Source of the DNA: Fidelibacterota bacterium
GTDB taxonomy: Bacteria > Fidelibacterota > Marinisomatia > Marinisomatales > Marinisomataceae
Reading direction: 5' to 3'
Length of the DNA: 64,000 bases
Assembly (NCBI GenBank): GCA_019654715.1
Contig: BPEH01000004.1
Coordinates: 25,047-89,046, forward strand
This document shows, piece by piece, positions 30,131 through 39,072 of this stretch (position 1 is its first letter; each line of letters starts with the position of its first letter). The translations under genes and the position numbers were made by a program. The notes under the pieces were generated by a model. That model was not told the DNA's origin. It did not search any database and saw nothing but the letters and a program-made list of their open reading frames with translations.

Positions 30131-32667
30131 TAGATCTTCTTTAATTCATTTTTTATTATTTCATCAATAACAGATTGAATTTGATCTAAAGAAAATTCCG
30201 ATGATGTACCAGCCATAGCAAAATCATCTTTACCACCACCGCCTCCACCTAACTTTTCAGCAATACATTTTGCTAGATGACCAGCAGATAATGATTTTTC
30301 AATCAAATCCTTCGATACGCTAACTGATATCGTTTTATTTTCATTAATAGACGTTGAAAAAACTGCGATACCTGACTTAAACTTTGTATTTAATTTTTTA
30401 TTTAACTTTTTCAAACCATCAGTTGATTCTAAAGCGACTTCTTCATTTATGAATGGGATATTATCTAGATGTTTTTGATTCTCAATCATTTGATCAATAT
30501 CAATAGCATTTAACATATCTGATTGATTTTTTTTCTCAAGCTCCCTCTTGTCAGAAGCTTCTTGTAAGCGACTAGTAGCATCCATTTTACTTTCAAGATA
30601 AGAACCAATATATTGTCCAGTAAGAGCATGTACTCTTCGAACTCCAGATGCAATAGCTTTGTCTTGTGTTATCATAAATTTATTGATTTCTCCAGTAGCT
30701 GAAACATGAGTTCCTCCACATAATTCTTTTGAGAAAGAACCCATAGTTAATACTCTAACTTTTTCTCCATATTTTTCACCAAATAAAGCCATAGCCCCTT
30801 CTTGTTTTGCTTCTTCCAAGGTTTTTATTTCTGTTTTTACCGATATATTTTCAGCAATCTTATCATTAACGAGTAAATCAATTGCCTCAATATCTTTCTC
30901 AGCAAGTTTATTAGGGTGTGTAAAATCAAATCTCAAATAATCTGGACCAACAAGTGATCCTGCTTGATTAATATGAGAACCAAGAATATCTTTTAATGCT
31001 TGATGCAATAAGTGTGTAGCAGAGTGATTAGCTTTAATATCTTTTCTTCGTGAAGAATCGATTCTACAATCAACATTCAGGTCTTTACTTAATGAACCTC
31101 TTTCTAAATCACAAATATGAATTATAGAATCACCGCTCTTCTGAGTATCAACAACCTTTAAAGAAAAATCTTTATTTTCTATAGAACCTGAATCACCAAT
31201 TTGTCCTCCAGATTCTGCATAAAAAGGAGTTTTATCTAAAACAACAAAAACTTGGCTATCCTCATTGCCCCATTTCACTATTTTGCTTTTACTTTCCTCA
31301 GAATCATAACCAACAAACTCTGAATGACTCCCTTTATTGTCTAGCATCCATTTAACATTGCTTCTATCAAAAGTAAATTTTTGACTACTTTTAGCAAGAT
31401 CTTTCTGTTTTTGCATCTCTTTGTCAAAACCTTTTTTGTCAACATTCATGCCTTGCTCATCTGCCATCAATTCTGTCAAATCCAAAGGAAATCCATAAGT
31501 ATCATACAATTTAAATGCATCTGAACCGCTTATAGTGTCAGAAGAATTCTTTACAATTTTTTCAAATTGAATGACTCCTCTTTCAAGAGTAAGAAGGAAA
31601 GATTCTTCTTCATTTAATATGGTTTGTTCTTTTGTGTGTTTGTTTCTCTTTCAATTCAGGATAAGCGTCAGACATTGTGGAAACAACTGATTGGACCAAT
31701 TTATATAATATTGGTTCCTTTTAAAATCAAGATTCATCACAAATTTAGATGCTCTTCTTAGTACTCTTCTAACAACATAGCCTCTACCTTCATTTGATGG
31801 CAATACTCCATCGGCTATAGCAAATGATAGCATTCTAATATGATCGCATATAACATTGTATGTCACTTCATTGTCAATATATTTTGTTTTCGATATTTTT
31901 TCTAAATCTGATATAGTTTCTGAAAATAAATCGGTTTCATAGTTTGAATTCTTGCCCTGAAGAACAGAACAAATTCTTTCTAGCCCCGCTCCTGTATCAA
32001 CATGTTTATTGGGCAAATCTTCCAGCGTTCCATCTTTTAATCTATTATTCTGAATAAATACAAGATTCCACAATTCCCAATAATCAGATGAATTATTGAC
32101 ATGTTTCGCATTTTGATTCTCTAAGTCGTCTCCAACATAGTAATGAATTTCAGAACAAGGACCACATGGACCTGTTTCTGCCATTTCCCAAAAATTATCT
32201 TTCTTTCCACATTTTATAATACGACTTTTATCAATATCAGTCTCTTTTTCCCATAAATTGTATGCTTCATCATCATCTTTAAACACTGTAACCCACAGAC
32301 GAGACTTATCTAACTTCCAAACTTCTGTAAATAATTCCCAAGCCCATTGGATAGCTTCTTTTTTATAATAGTCTCCAAAAGACCAATTACCTAACATTTC
32401 GAAAAATGTATGATGGAAACCATCTCTTCCAACTTCTTCTAAGTCATTGTGTTTTCCACTTACTCTAATACATTTTTGGCTATTTACTACTCTTATATAT
32501 TTTGGTTTTTCTAAATCAAGAAAAATCGATTTAAACTGATTCATGCCAGCATTTGTAAACAACAAAGATTTATCATCATAAGGTAGAACAGGAGCACTTG
32601 CAACTTTATGGTGTTTTTTGTTTTCAAAAAATTTTATAAATGATTGTCTAATTTTCTTGCTATTCAT
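30130..32667 (-). CDS. alaS: Alanyl-tRNA synthetase, two frameshifts
   Basis: AlaRS, about 846 residues after repair. The N-terminal class II core has [43 protein letters not shown] and [10 protein letters not shown]. The editing domain has [11 protein letters not shown] and [12 protein letters not shown] with zinc ligands, and a C-Ala part rich in [14 protein letters not shown] ends it. Shifts near 31710 and 31625 break the region where repair restores [11 protein letters not shown] and [13 protein letters not shown]. Such an essential single-copy gene is unlikely to be truly broken. Its start faces the AMIN-like gene across a 99-base divergent gap. Confidence 0.94.
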
Positions 32668-32766
32668 TGATAGACTATTTTACGAGAATCTAAACAAATA
32701 TTATATGAAAAATAATGGAACAATGTTTTTTTAGATTCTGCTCACAAAAATTTCATAAATTGCATT

Positions 32767-33363
32767 ATGTTCAGATTGTCTTTAATCTTTCTTCTATTTT
32801 GTTCCTTATCATTTGGACAGAATAATACCATAAATGATTTGAGCATTGATTCAAGAGAAAATGGAACGATTATTGAATTACAATCAACAAAAAAAGTAGA
32901 TCTGAAAAATATTACTGCTTGGTATTCATCAGAATGGTTTTATTTAACTGTTTACGATGCAAAAAGTGATAGTACAGAATTATTAAATACAGATTTTAGC
33001 AATCCAGTTAGAAAAATTGAAGTTGCCAATAGTGAAGAATCTACACAAATCGCTTTACAGTTTAATGAATCAATTGAATCATTTGAGATTATGCCACCAT
33101 TGAAAAAAGGAGTTTCGCTTATTCTCCGTTTCCCACAAGAAGATATAAAAAATGACTTAGCCAATACAAATGATCTGGAAGAATTTGCAGAATATAATGA
33201 ACCAGCTAAAAATAATAAATTCAAAGACAGTCTAAGAAATAAAGGTAATCCAGCAAATAAACTAATGCCTTTTGTGGGAATGATTGTTGCTGTGAGTGAT
33301 ATCACTAACCCAGGAGTTTTTCTTGTTGGAACATTAATTGGGTTATCAAGCTTATTCTTCTAA
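32767..33363 (+). CDS. Exported AMIN-domain-like protein with C-terminal membrane segment
   Basis: A 198-residue protein with a signal peptide (MFRLSLIFLLFCSLSFGQ). A domain at about residues 22-125 has the alternating beta-strand pattern of AMIN domains (ENGTIIELQSTKKV, WFYLTVYDA, PVRKIEVAN, IALQF), followed by RFPQED. AMIN domains target PilQ or amidases to the periplasm or peptidoglycan; this assignment is by pattern only. A charged linker leads to a hydrophobic end (MPFVGMIVAVSD to SSLFF). The start has no visible ribosome-binding site but follows ATAAATTGCATT, as at 5450. Its stop abuts that of pip (TAATTA). Confidence 0.6.
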   Translation: MFRLSLIFLLFCSLSFGQNNTINDLSIDSRENGTIIELQSTKKVDLKNITAWYSSEWFYLTVYDAKSDSTELLNTDFSNPVRKIEVANSEESTQIALQFNESIESFEIMPPLKKGVSLILRFPQEDIKNDLANTNDLEEFAEYNEPAKNNKFKDSLRNKGNPANKLMPFVGMIVAVSDITNPGVFLVGTLIGLSSLFF

Positions 33364-34308
33364 TTAAAGACTAGAAAACTTTTCTGTATACTCCAGAATC
33401 TTATCTTTTATTCCTTCTTCAAATATAGAATGTCCAGCATCTGGAATAATGTGTAAATCTGCTTCTGGCCATGCTTGATGTAAATCCCATGCTTGTACAA
33501 CCGGGCAAATAATATCATACCTTCCATGAATAATGACTCCAGGAATATGTCTAATCTTATCTACATTTTCTATAAGATGATTATTAGAATTAAACCAACA
33601 ATTATTCATAAAATAATGGCATTCAATTCTAGCAAATGCCTCCGCAAATTTTTCGTCTGAAAAATCAGAAATAAAATTCTCATCTTGCATCAGTCTTACA
33701 GTACTTCCTTCCCATGTACTCCATGCTTTTGCTGCTTCAATTTTTTTGGAATGATCGTCACCAGTCAAGATTTCATAGTAAGCTTGCATTAAGTTATCTC
33801 TTTTTTCAACAGGAATAGGTGCTAAAAAAGATTCCCATCTATCTGGGAAAATATTATTAGCTCCCTCCTGATAAAACCAATCTATCTCTTTCTTTCGCAC
33901 TAGAAAGATTCCCCTAAGAATTAAACCTTTACATGAATTAGGGTAAGTCTGACTATATGCTAGTGATAATGTGCTCCCCCAGCTACCACCAAAAACAACC
34001 CAATTATCAATAGAAAGATGATTACGAATCTTTTCAATATCATCTACTAAATCCCATGTAGTATTTTCTTTTAATTCTGCAAAAGGAGTGCTTTTTCCAC
34101 ATCCGCGTTGATCAAACATGATAATGCGCCATTTATCTGGATTAAAATATCTTCTATATTTTGGATCTACTCCTCCCCCTGGTCCACCATGTAAAAAAAT
34201 GACAGGTTTACCATTTTTATTTCCTGACTCTTCTACATAGATAGTATGTAAATCAGAGACTGGTAAATGAAAGGTATTAAAAGGTTCAATATTAGGAAAT
34301 AATTCCAT
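33364..34308 (-). CDS. pip: Prolyl aminopeptidase (S33)
   Basis: A 314-residue alpha/beta hydrolase close to the usual 315. It has FLHGGPGGG (oxyanion hole), FDQRGCGKSTP, the nucleophile in GGSWGSTL, the Asp of HGRYDIICP and the His of PDAGHSIFE. It releases N-terminal proline from peptides in the cytoplasm; no signal peptide is present. Together with DPP IV and leucyl aminopeptidase in this window, it suggests a peptide-based diet. It is monocistronic, diverging from the transhydrogenase operon. Confidence 0.93.
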   Translation of the reverse strand: MELFPNIEPFNTFHLPVSDLHTIYVEESGNKNGKPVIFLHGGPGGGVDPKYRRYFNPDKWRIIMFDQRGCGKSTPFAELKENTTWDLVDDIEKIRNHLSIDNWVVFGGSWGSTLSLAYSQTYPNSCKGLILRGIFLVRKKEIDWFYQEGANNIFPDRWESFLAPIPVEKRDNLMQAYYEILTGDDHSKKIEAAKAWSTWEGSTVRLMQDENFISDFSDEKFAEAFARIECHYFMNNCWFNSNNHLIENVDKIRHIPGVIIHGRYDIICPVVQAWDLHQAWPEADLHIIPDAGHSIFEEGIKDKILEYTEKFSSL

Positions 34309-34366
34309 AGTAAAATTTAATAATTTATCCTAATATAATGCTCGGAAAACATTGAAAGTTTGAAAA

Positions 34367-35490
34367 ATGAACATTGGTGTATTAAAAGAAACAAAATCGC
34401 TTGAAAAAAGAGTGGCTATTATTCCTTCTACGGTTAGTGATTTAACAAAAAAAGGTTACTCGTTTTGCGTAGAAAAAGATGCTGGCAATCTTTCACATTA
34501 TTCAAACCAATCATTTATCGATGCTGGCGCTAAATTGGTAGAAAAGAATGATGTATTTAATTGTGATATAATTGTAAAAGTTAATACCCCAACTGAAGAT
34601 GAAATGCGTTCATTAAATTCAAATTCTTTACTGATTTCATTATTTCAAACAATTAAAGATATTGATTTAGTCAAAACACTAAAAGAAAAACAGGTTTCTG
34701 CTTTTTCATTAAATCTACTTCCAAGAACTACTCTAGCTCAAAAAATGGATGTTTTAAGTTCTCAAGCTAGTATTGCTGGTTATAAAGCAGTATTGATTGG
34801 AGCAAACCATATTGGAAAATATATGCCTTTATTGATGACACCTGCTGGAACAATTTCTCCAGCAAGAACATTGGTAATTGGAGCGGGAGTTGCCGGATTA
34901 CAAGCAATTGCAACTTCAAAAAGACTTGGATCGAAAGTAGAAGCATTTGACGTAAGACCAGAAGTAAAAGAACAAGTAGAAAGCTTAGGAGCAAAATTTG
35001 TAGAAGTAGAAAATGATGGCGGAGATGGAGTAGGTTCAGGTGGATATGCTAAAGAAACAAGCGAAGAGTATAAAAAACGTCAACAAGAAGTAATGAAAGA
35101 AAGAATTGCCAAATCTGACTTAGTTATTACAACAGCATTGGTTCCAAATAGACCTGCACCAACGCTAATTCCTACCAGCATGGTTGATTTAATGCAACCA
35201 GGATCTGTTATTATGGATTTAGCTGCTGAAAATGGAGGAAATTGTGAACTTTAAAAACAACAGATGAAGTTGTTCATCACAACGGTATACTAATTGATGG
35301 AAATAGTAACTTTCCAAGCACTATGGCAACACATGCTAGCCAACTTTTCTCAAAAAATATTCAAGCTATTATTGAACATTGCCATACTGAAAATGGGTTT
35401 GAGCTTAATAAAGAAGATGAAATCATTGATGGAATGCTTTTTATCGAAAAAGGTGAAGTCAGACATGAACCAACCAAAGAGGCACTATAA
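34367..35490 (+). CDS. pntAA: NAD(P) transhydrogenase subunit alpha, part 1 (soluble NAD domain), one frameshift
   Basis: The domain I protein of proton-translocating transhydrogenase, about 374 residues after repair. It has MNIGVLKETKSLEKRVA, AKMDVLSSQA-type QKMDVLSSQASIAGYKAV, VIGAGVAGLQAIA (NAD-binding) and GGYAKETSEEY. The frame breaks at TTTAAAA near 35251; removing a T gives NCELKTTDEVV and runs to TAA 35488-35490. A clean TATAAT lies at 34334-34339 upstream, probably the -10 of this operon. It overlaps pntAB as TAATG. The enzyme uses the proton gradient to make NADPH from NADH. Confidence 0.93.
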
Positions 35491-35771
35491 TGTTAGATCC
35501 AGGAACAATTAATTTATTAACAATTTTTATATTAGCAATCTTTGTTGGTAATGAAGTGATTTCAAAAGTTCCACCAACTCTTCATACCCCTTTAATGTCT
35601 GGTTCTAATGCTATTTCAGGAATTGCGGTCGTCGGAGCAATACTTGCAATACAAACAGAAGGAACATTAGGCACTTATCTTGGTTTAGCCGCATTAATTT
35701 TTGCAACTATTAATGTTGTAGGTGGATTTTTAGTAACTGATAGAATGTTAAGGATGTTTAAGAAAAAATGA
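35490..35771 (+). CDS. pntAB: NAD(P) transhydrogenase subunit alpha, part 2 (membrane)
   Basis: A 93-residue membrane protein with three or four helices. NEVISKVPPTLHTPLMSGSNA is the conserved loop of the alpha-subunit membrane domain, and GGFLVTDRMLRMF is its usual end. It forms half of the proton channel with PntB. The ATG overlaps the stop of the preceding subunit, and the end overlaps pntB by 4 bases. The split alpha subunit matches the three-gene type found in many non-enteric bacteria. Confidence 0.95.
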   Translation: MLDPGTINLLTIFILAIFVGNEVISKVPPTLHTPLMSGSNAISGIAVVGAILAIQTEGTLGTYLGLAALIFATINVVGGFLVTDRMLRMFKKK

Positions 35772-37120
35772 ATTTATTTTATCTCATAGCAGCAGTATGT
35801 TTTATTATTGGGCTTAAACGTCTATCTCATCCAAAAACAGCACGCAGTGGAAATTTTATTGCAGCTATTGGAATGTTGGTAGCAATTGCAGCAACACTAT
35901 TCTCTTCAGGAAAACTAGACTTAGAATTAATCGTTATAGGGTTTATCATTGGTGGTAGTATTGGTGCATTATTTGCTACACGAATCCAAATGACCGAAAT
36001 GCCACAAATGGTAGCTATTTTTAATGGATTTGGTGGTGGCGCATCAGCATTGGTTGCATCTTCAACATTTCTTACTCCACCTGAAAGTAATTTTTTGATT
36101 GTATGTATTAGTGTATTAATTGGGACTTTAACATTTTCTGGAAGTTTTATTGCATTTGGTAAACTACAAGGTTTCATATCAGGAAAACCAATTGTCTTCA
36201 AAGGACAACAATTTCTTAATGCCTTAGCTTTCAGTGCAATTATCATCCTATTATCTATTAATAATCTAGGAATTCTTGATAGCCAATCAATATTCTATGC
36301 TATACTAGCATTGTCTTTCTTCTTAGGTATTGGTTTAGTTATTCCAATTGGTGGTGCAGATATGCCTGTTGTTATATCATTACTGAATTCATATTCGGGC
36401 ATAGCAGCAACTGCAACAGGATTTTTAATTGGAAATAATGGGTTAATTATTAGTGGATCTTTAGTGGGTGCTTCAGGACTGATTTTAACCAATATTATGT
36501 GTAAAGGCATGAATCGTTCTTTAGCGAATGTTATTTTTGGAGCGGTCGGACTAGAAGTAGCAAGTGGTGATGGTAGCCAAAAGGAAATGAATATTAAGAG
36601 CTATTCTACCACTGAAGCAGCAATGATTATGGATGCAGCTGAAAAAATTATTATTGTTCCAGGTTATGGACTTGCGGTTGCAAAAGCGCAACACGTTGCA
36701 AGAGAAGTGGCTGATACTTTAGAAGCACAAGGCAAAAAAGTTCTGTATGGAATCCATCCAGTGGCTGGAAGAATGCCAGGTCATATGAATGTACTATTAG
36801 CTGAAGCTGATGTTTCTTATGATTTATTAAAAGATTTAGATGAAATCAATCCAGAATTTGAGGATTGTGATGTTGCCTTAATTCTTGGTGCAAATGATGT
36901 AGTTAATCCAGCAGCAAGGCACGATCAATCTAGCCCTATTTATGGAATGCCTATCCTTGATGTCGATAAATCTCGTACGGTAATTATCAACAAGAGAAGT
37001 ATGAATCCTGGATTTGCTGGCATACAAAATGAATTGTTCGGATATGATAATTCTATCATGGTATTTGGTGATGCCAAAGATATGTTGAATGATTTATTAA
37101 AAGAAATTAAAGAATTATAA
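35768..37120 (+). CDS. pntB: NAD(P) transhydrogenase subunit beta
   Basis: PntB, 450 residues. It has a membrane part of about eight or nine helices (NGFGGGASALVA, GADMPVVISLLNSYSG) and a C-terminal NADP(H)-binding domain with VPGYGLAVAKAQ, GIHPVAGRMPGHMN and ILGANDVVNPAA. It completes the pntAA-AB-B operon, is intact, and is followed 20 bases later by a Gp157-like gene on the same strand. Confidence 0.96.
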   Translation: MNLFYLIAAVCFIIGLKRLSHPKTARSGNFIAAIGMLVAIAATLFSSGKLDLELIVIGFIIGGSIGALFATRIQMTEMPQMVAIFNGFGGGASALVASSTFLTPPESNFLIVCISVLIGTLTFSGSFIAFGKLQGFISGKPIVFKGQQFLNALAFSAIIILLSINNLGILDSQSIFYAILALSFFLGIGLVIPIGGADMPVVISLLNSYSGIAATATGFLIGNNGLIISGSLVGASGLILTNIMCKGMNRSLANVIFGAVGLEVASGDGSQKEMNIKSYSTTEAAMIMDAAEKIIIVPGYGLAVAKAQHVAREVADTLEAQGKKVLYGIHPVAGRMPGHMNVLLAEADVSYDLLKDLDEINPEFEDCDVALILGANDVVNPAARHDQSSPIYGMPILDVDKSRTVIINKRSMNPGFAGIQNELFGYDNSIMVFGDAKDMLNDLLKEIKEL

Positions 37121-37140
37121 TTTTTCTTTTAAATTAAGAG

Positions 37141-37632
37141 ATGTCATTACCCACCTTATACGAACTCGCAGACGAATTTAAAGATGCATTAGAAAATCTA
37201 ACTGAACTCGAGGATCAAGCAGTTGTAGATACATTGGAATCATTGGAAGGTGAATTCAAACTTAAAAGTACAAATGTAGCTAAATACATTAGAAATCTAG
37301 AACATACTCTTGAAGGCATCAAAGAAGTGGAATCAAAAATGCATCAGAAAAGAGCTTCGCTAGAGAAAAAGATTGGGCATATGCGTGAATATTTAAGGCA
37401 CAATTTGGAAAAAAGCGGAGTCAAAAAGATTGATAGTCCTGAAATCAGTATCTCTATTCAAAAAAATCCATATAAAGTAGTCATTACTAATGAAAAAGAA
37501 ATTCCAGCAGAGTTTGTTGATAGCAAGGCAACAGAAACCATTAATAAAGAAAAACTAAAAGAAGCTCTAAAAAGTGGTATAGAAATTCCTGGATGTGAGC
37601 TCGTACAAGAAAATCGACTCACAATCAAATAG
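37141..37632 (+). CDS. Siphovirus Gp157-like protein
   Basis: A 163-residue protein matching the Gp157 layout. The N-terminus has LPTLYELADEFKDALENL and DTLESLEGEFKLKSTNVAKYI. A long coiled coil (about residues 45-95) follows, then a beta-rich C-terminus with KSGVKKIDSPEISISIQKNP, EIPAEFV and a final PGCELVQENRLTIK. Gp157 genes lie in the replication or recombination modules of phages of Streptococcus and others; the family has been linked to phage resistance, but no mechanism is known to me. No other phage gene adjoins it; it follows pntB and directly precedes a methyltransferase gene, so it seems to be a resident gene. Confidence 0.78.
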   Translation: MSLPTLYELADEFKDALENLTELEDQAVVDTLESLEGEFKLKSTNVAKYIRNLEHTLEGIKEVESKMHQKRASLEKKIGHMREYLRHNLEKSGVKKIDSPEISISIQKNPYKVVITNEKEIPAEFVDSKATETINKEKLKEALKSGIEIPGCELVQENRLTIK

Positions 37633-37633
37633 C

Positions 37634-38233
37634 ATGCTAAACTATCTTATCAGAAAAAGAATACTGTTATCAAGAATATTTGGTTTTTCTATGATACCTA
37701 TCATTCTTCTGAGTGATAATTTCAGTATTTATACTCTAGATATTACCAAGATGCAATCAGTAGGATTGAGTATAATTGGATTTACTCTTGTAATAATTGG
37801 AGGCTTTGGAAGGTTATGGGCATCTTTATATGTTGAGGGATTTAAAACAAAAACCTTAATTAAAGAAGGGCCATATTCTATGGTAAGAAATCCATTATAT
37901 TTCTTCAACTTCTTTACGTTATTAGGGTTTTGCTGTGTGGTAAAGTCTATTCCGGTTGCAATTGCACTTTTAATTACTTTTTCCCTATTGCACATTCCAG
38001 CTATTCTAAATGAAGAGAGAAAACTATTATCACGACACGATGATCTATACAAAAATTACTACAATAGTACACCAAGACTAATTCCAAATCCTTTTAAATA
38101 CAGAAAAACAAAATCAACAGATAGAATTGAAGTAAAGATTAAGAGAATTAACAATGTGATATGGGAAATAATAGGCTATATATTCTTATATACAGTAATA
38201 GATTTAGTTCATTTTTATCAGATTTTTCAGTAA
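37634..38233 (+). CDS. Isoprenylcysteine carboxyl methyltransferase-like (ICMT/PEMT fold) membrane protein
   Basis: About 199 residues with four or five hydrophobic helices. The SAM-binding signature is GPYSMVRNPLYFFNF, followed by the distal EERKLLSRHDDLYKNYYN and RLIPNP. In bacteria this fold methylates lipids or other membrane molecules; the substrate is unknown. ATG 37634 is chosen, one base after the Gp157-like stop; a longer in-frame start at 37595 lies within that gene. Its end overlaps the convergent homocysteine methyltransferase gene by 30 bases. Confidence 0.72.
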   Translation: MLNYLIRKRILLSRIFGFSMIPIILLSDNFSIYTLDITKMQSVGLSIIGFTLVIIGGFGRLWASLYVEGFKTKTLIKEGPYSMVRNPLYFFNFFTLLGFCCVVKSIPVAIALLITFSLLHIPAILNEERKLLSRHDDLYKNYYNSTPRLIPNPFKYRKTKSTDRIEVKIKRINNVIWEIIGYIFLYTVIDLVHFYQIFQ

Positions 38234-39067
38234 TTCTATATGTTTAGGATTAGATCCACAACACCCACCTACTACAGTAGCACCTAACTTTACTGCATTT
38301 TTGGTCAAATCGATGAATTCAGTATCCGAGTGATAATCTTTAATAATACCATCTGGAGAAGGCTCTCCAACGCCAAGATTGGGATAAATACCCCATTTAC
38401 CAGAACAATAACGTGCAAGAGTCTCTAACGCACTGAATGTACGATTTAAGGGATTACAGTTTAACAAAATACAATCAACAGAAAATTTATCCACCATTTT
38501 GATTGCACTTTTCAACGATTCACCAGATTGAATATGGTCTGAGTCTAAAAGATTAAAGCTAACCCATATAGGAAGTTTATATTTTTCCACAACATCTAAA
38601 CAAGTTTTTGTTTCAAGAATATTATTCATGGTTTCAAGTAAAAAAATATCAATTCTTTCATCTGCTAGCCATTCTGCAATCACTGAAAATTCTTTTGTAG
38701 CTAAATCTGCACCTGGAAAAAGATCAGGAGAATAACAATCTTCCAAAGGAGCAATCGATCCTAATATTTTTATGCTATCATTACTTGCTTTTCTAGCCAT
38801 CTGAACTGCATTATGCATTGAAATCTTAGCAGTGCTATGTGCTTCTTTATATGATAATCCTGTTTTTTGGTATGCTCTTGGCGTAGTTCGAAAAGTATTA
38901 GTTGTAAGATAGTCTACACCAGCATTGACATATTCTTGATGAATACCATATAGTAAGTCTGGATTTGTCAGATTAACATCTGCAGACCAAGTATGGGGTG
39001 GTAATATTTCTCCTCTACGGATAAATTCTGACCCCATAGCTCCATCTAAAAGCTTAAGGTCGGTCAT
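38204..39067 (-). CDS. Homocysteine S-methyltransferase family protein
   Basis: A 287-residue TIM-barrel enzyme of the MetH-N/BHMT/MmuM family. It starts KLLDGAMGSEFIRRG, has TTNTFRTTPRAY, and the zinc cysteines are in LLNCNP and GGCCGSN. It transfers a methyl group to homocysteine or a related thiol; the donor (betaine, S-methylmethionine or a corrinoid protein) cannot be told. The protein is of stand-alone length without cobalamin domains. It is 5 bases after the EF-G-like gene and overlaps the convergent ICMT-like gene. Confidence 0.88.
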   Translation of the reverse strand: MTDLKLLDGAMGSEFIRRGEILPPHTWSADVNLTNPDLLYGIHQEYVNAGVDYLTTNTFRTTPRAYQKTGLSYKEAHSTAKISMHNAVQMARKASNDSIKILGSIAPLEDCYSPDLFPGADLATKEFSVIAEWLADERIDIFLLETMNNILETKTCLDVVEKYKLPIWVSFNLLDSDHIQSGESLKSAIKMVDKFSVDCILLNCNPLNRTFSALETLARYCSGKWGIYPNLGVGEPSPDGIIKDYHSDTEFIDLTKNAVKLGATVVGGCCGSNPKHIELLKNLIKMN

Positions 39068-39072
39068 AATAA

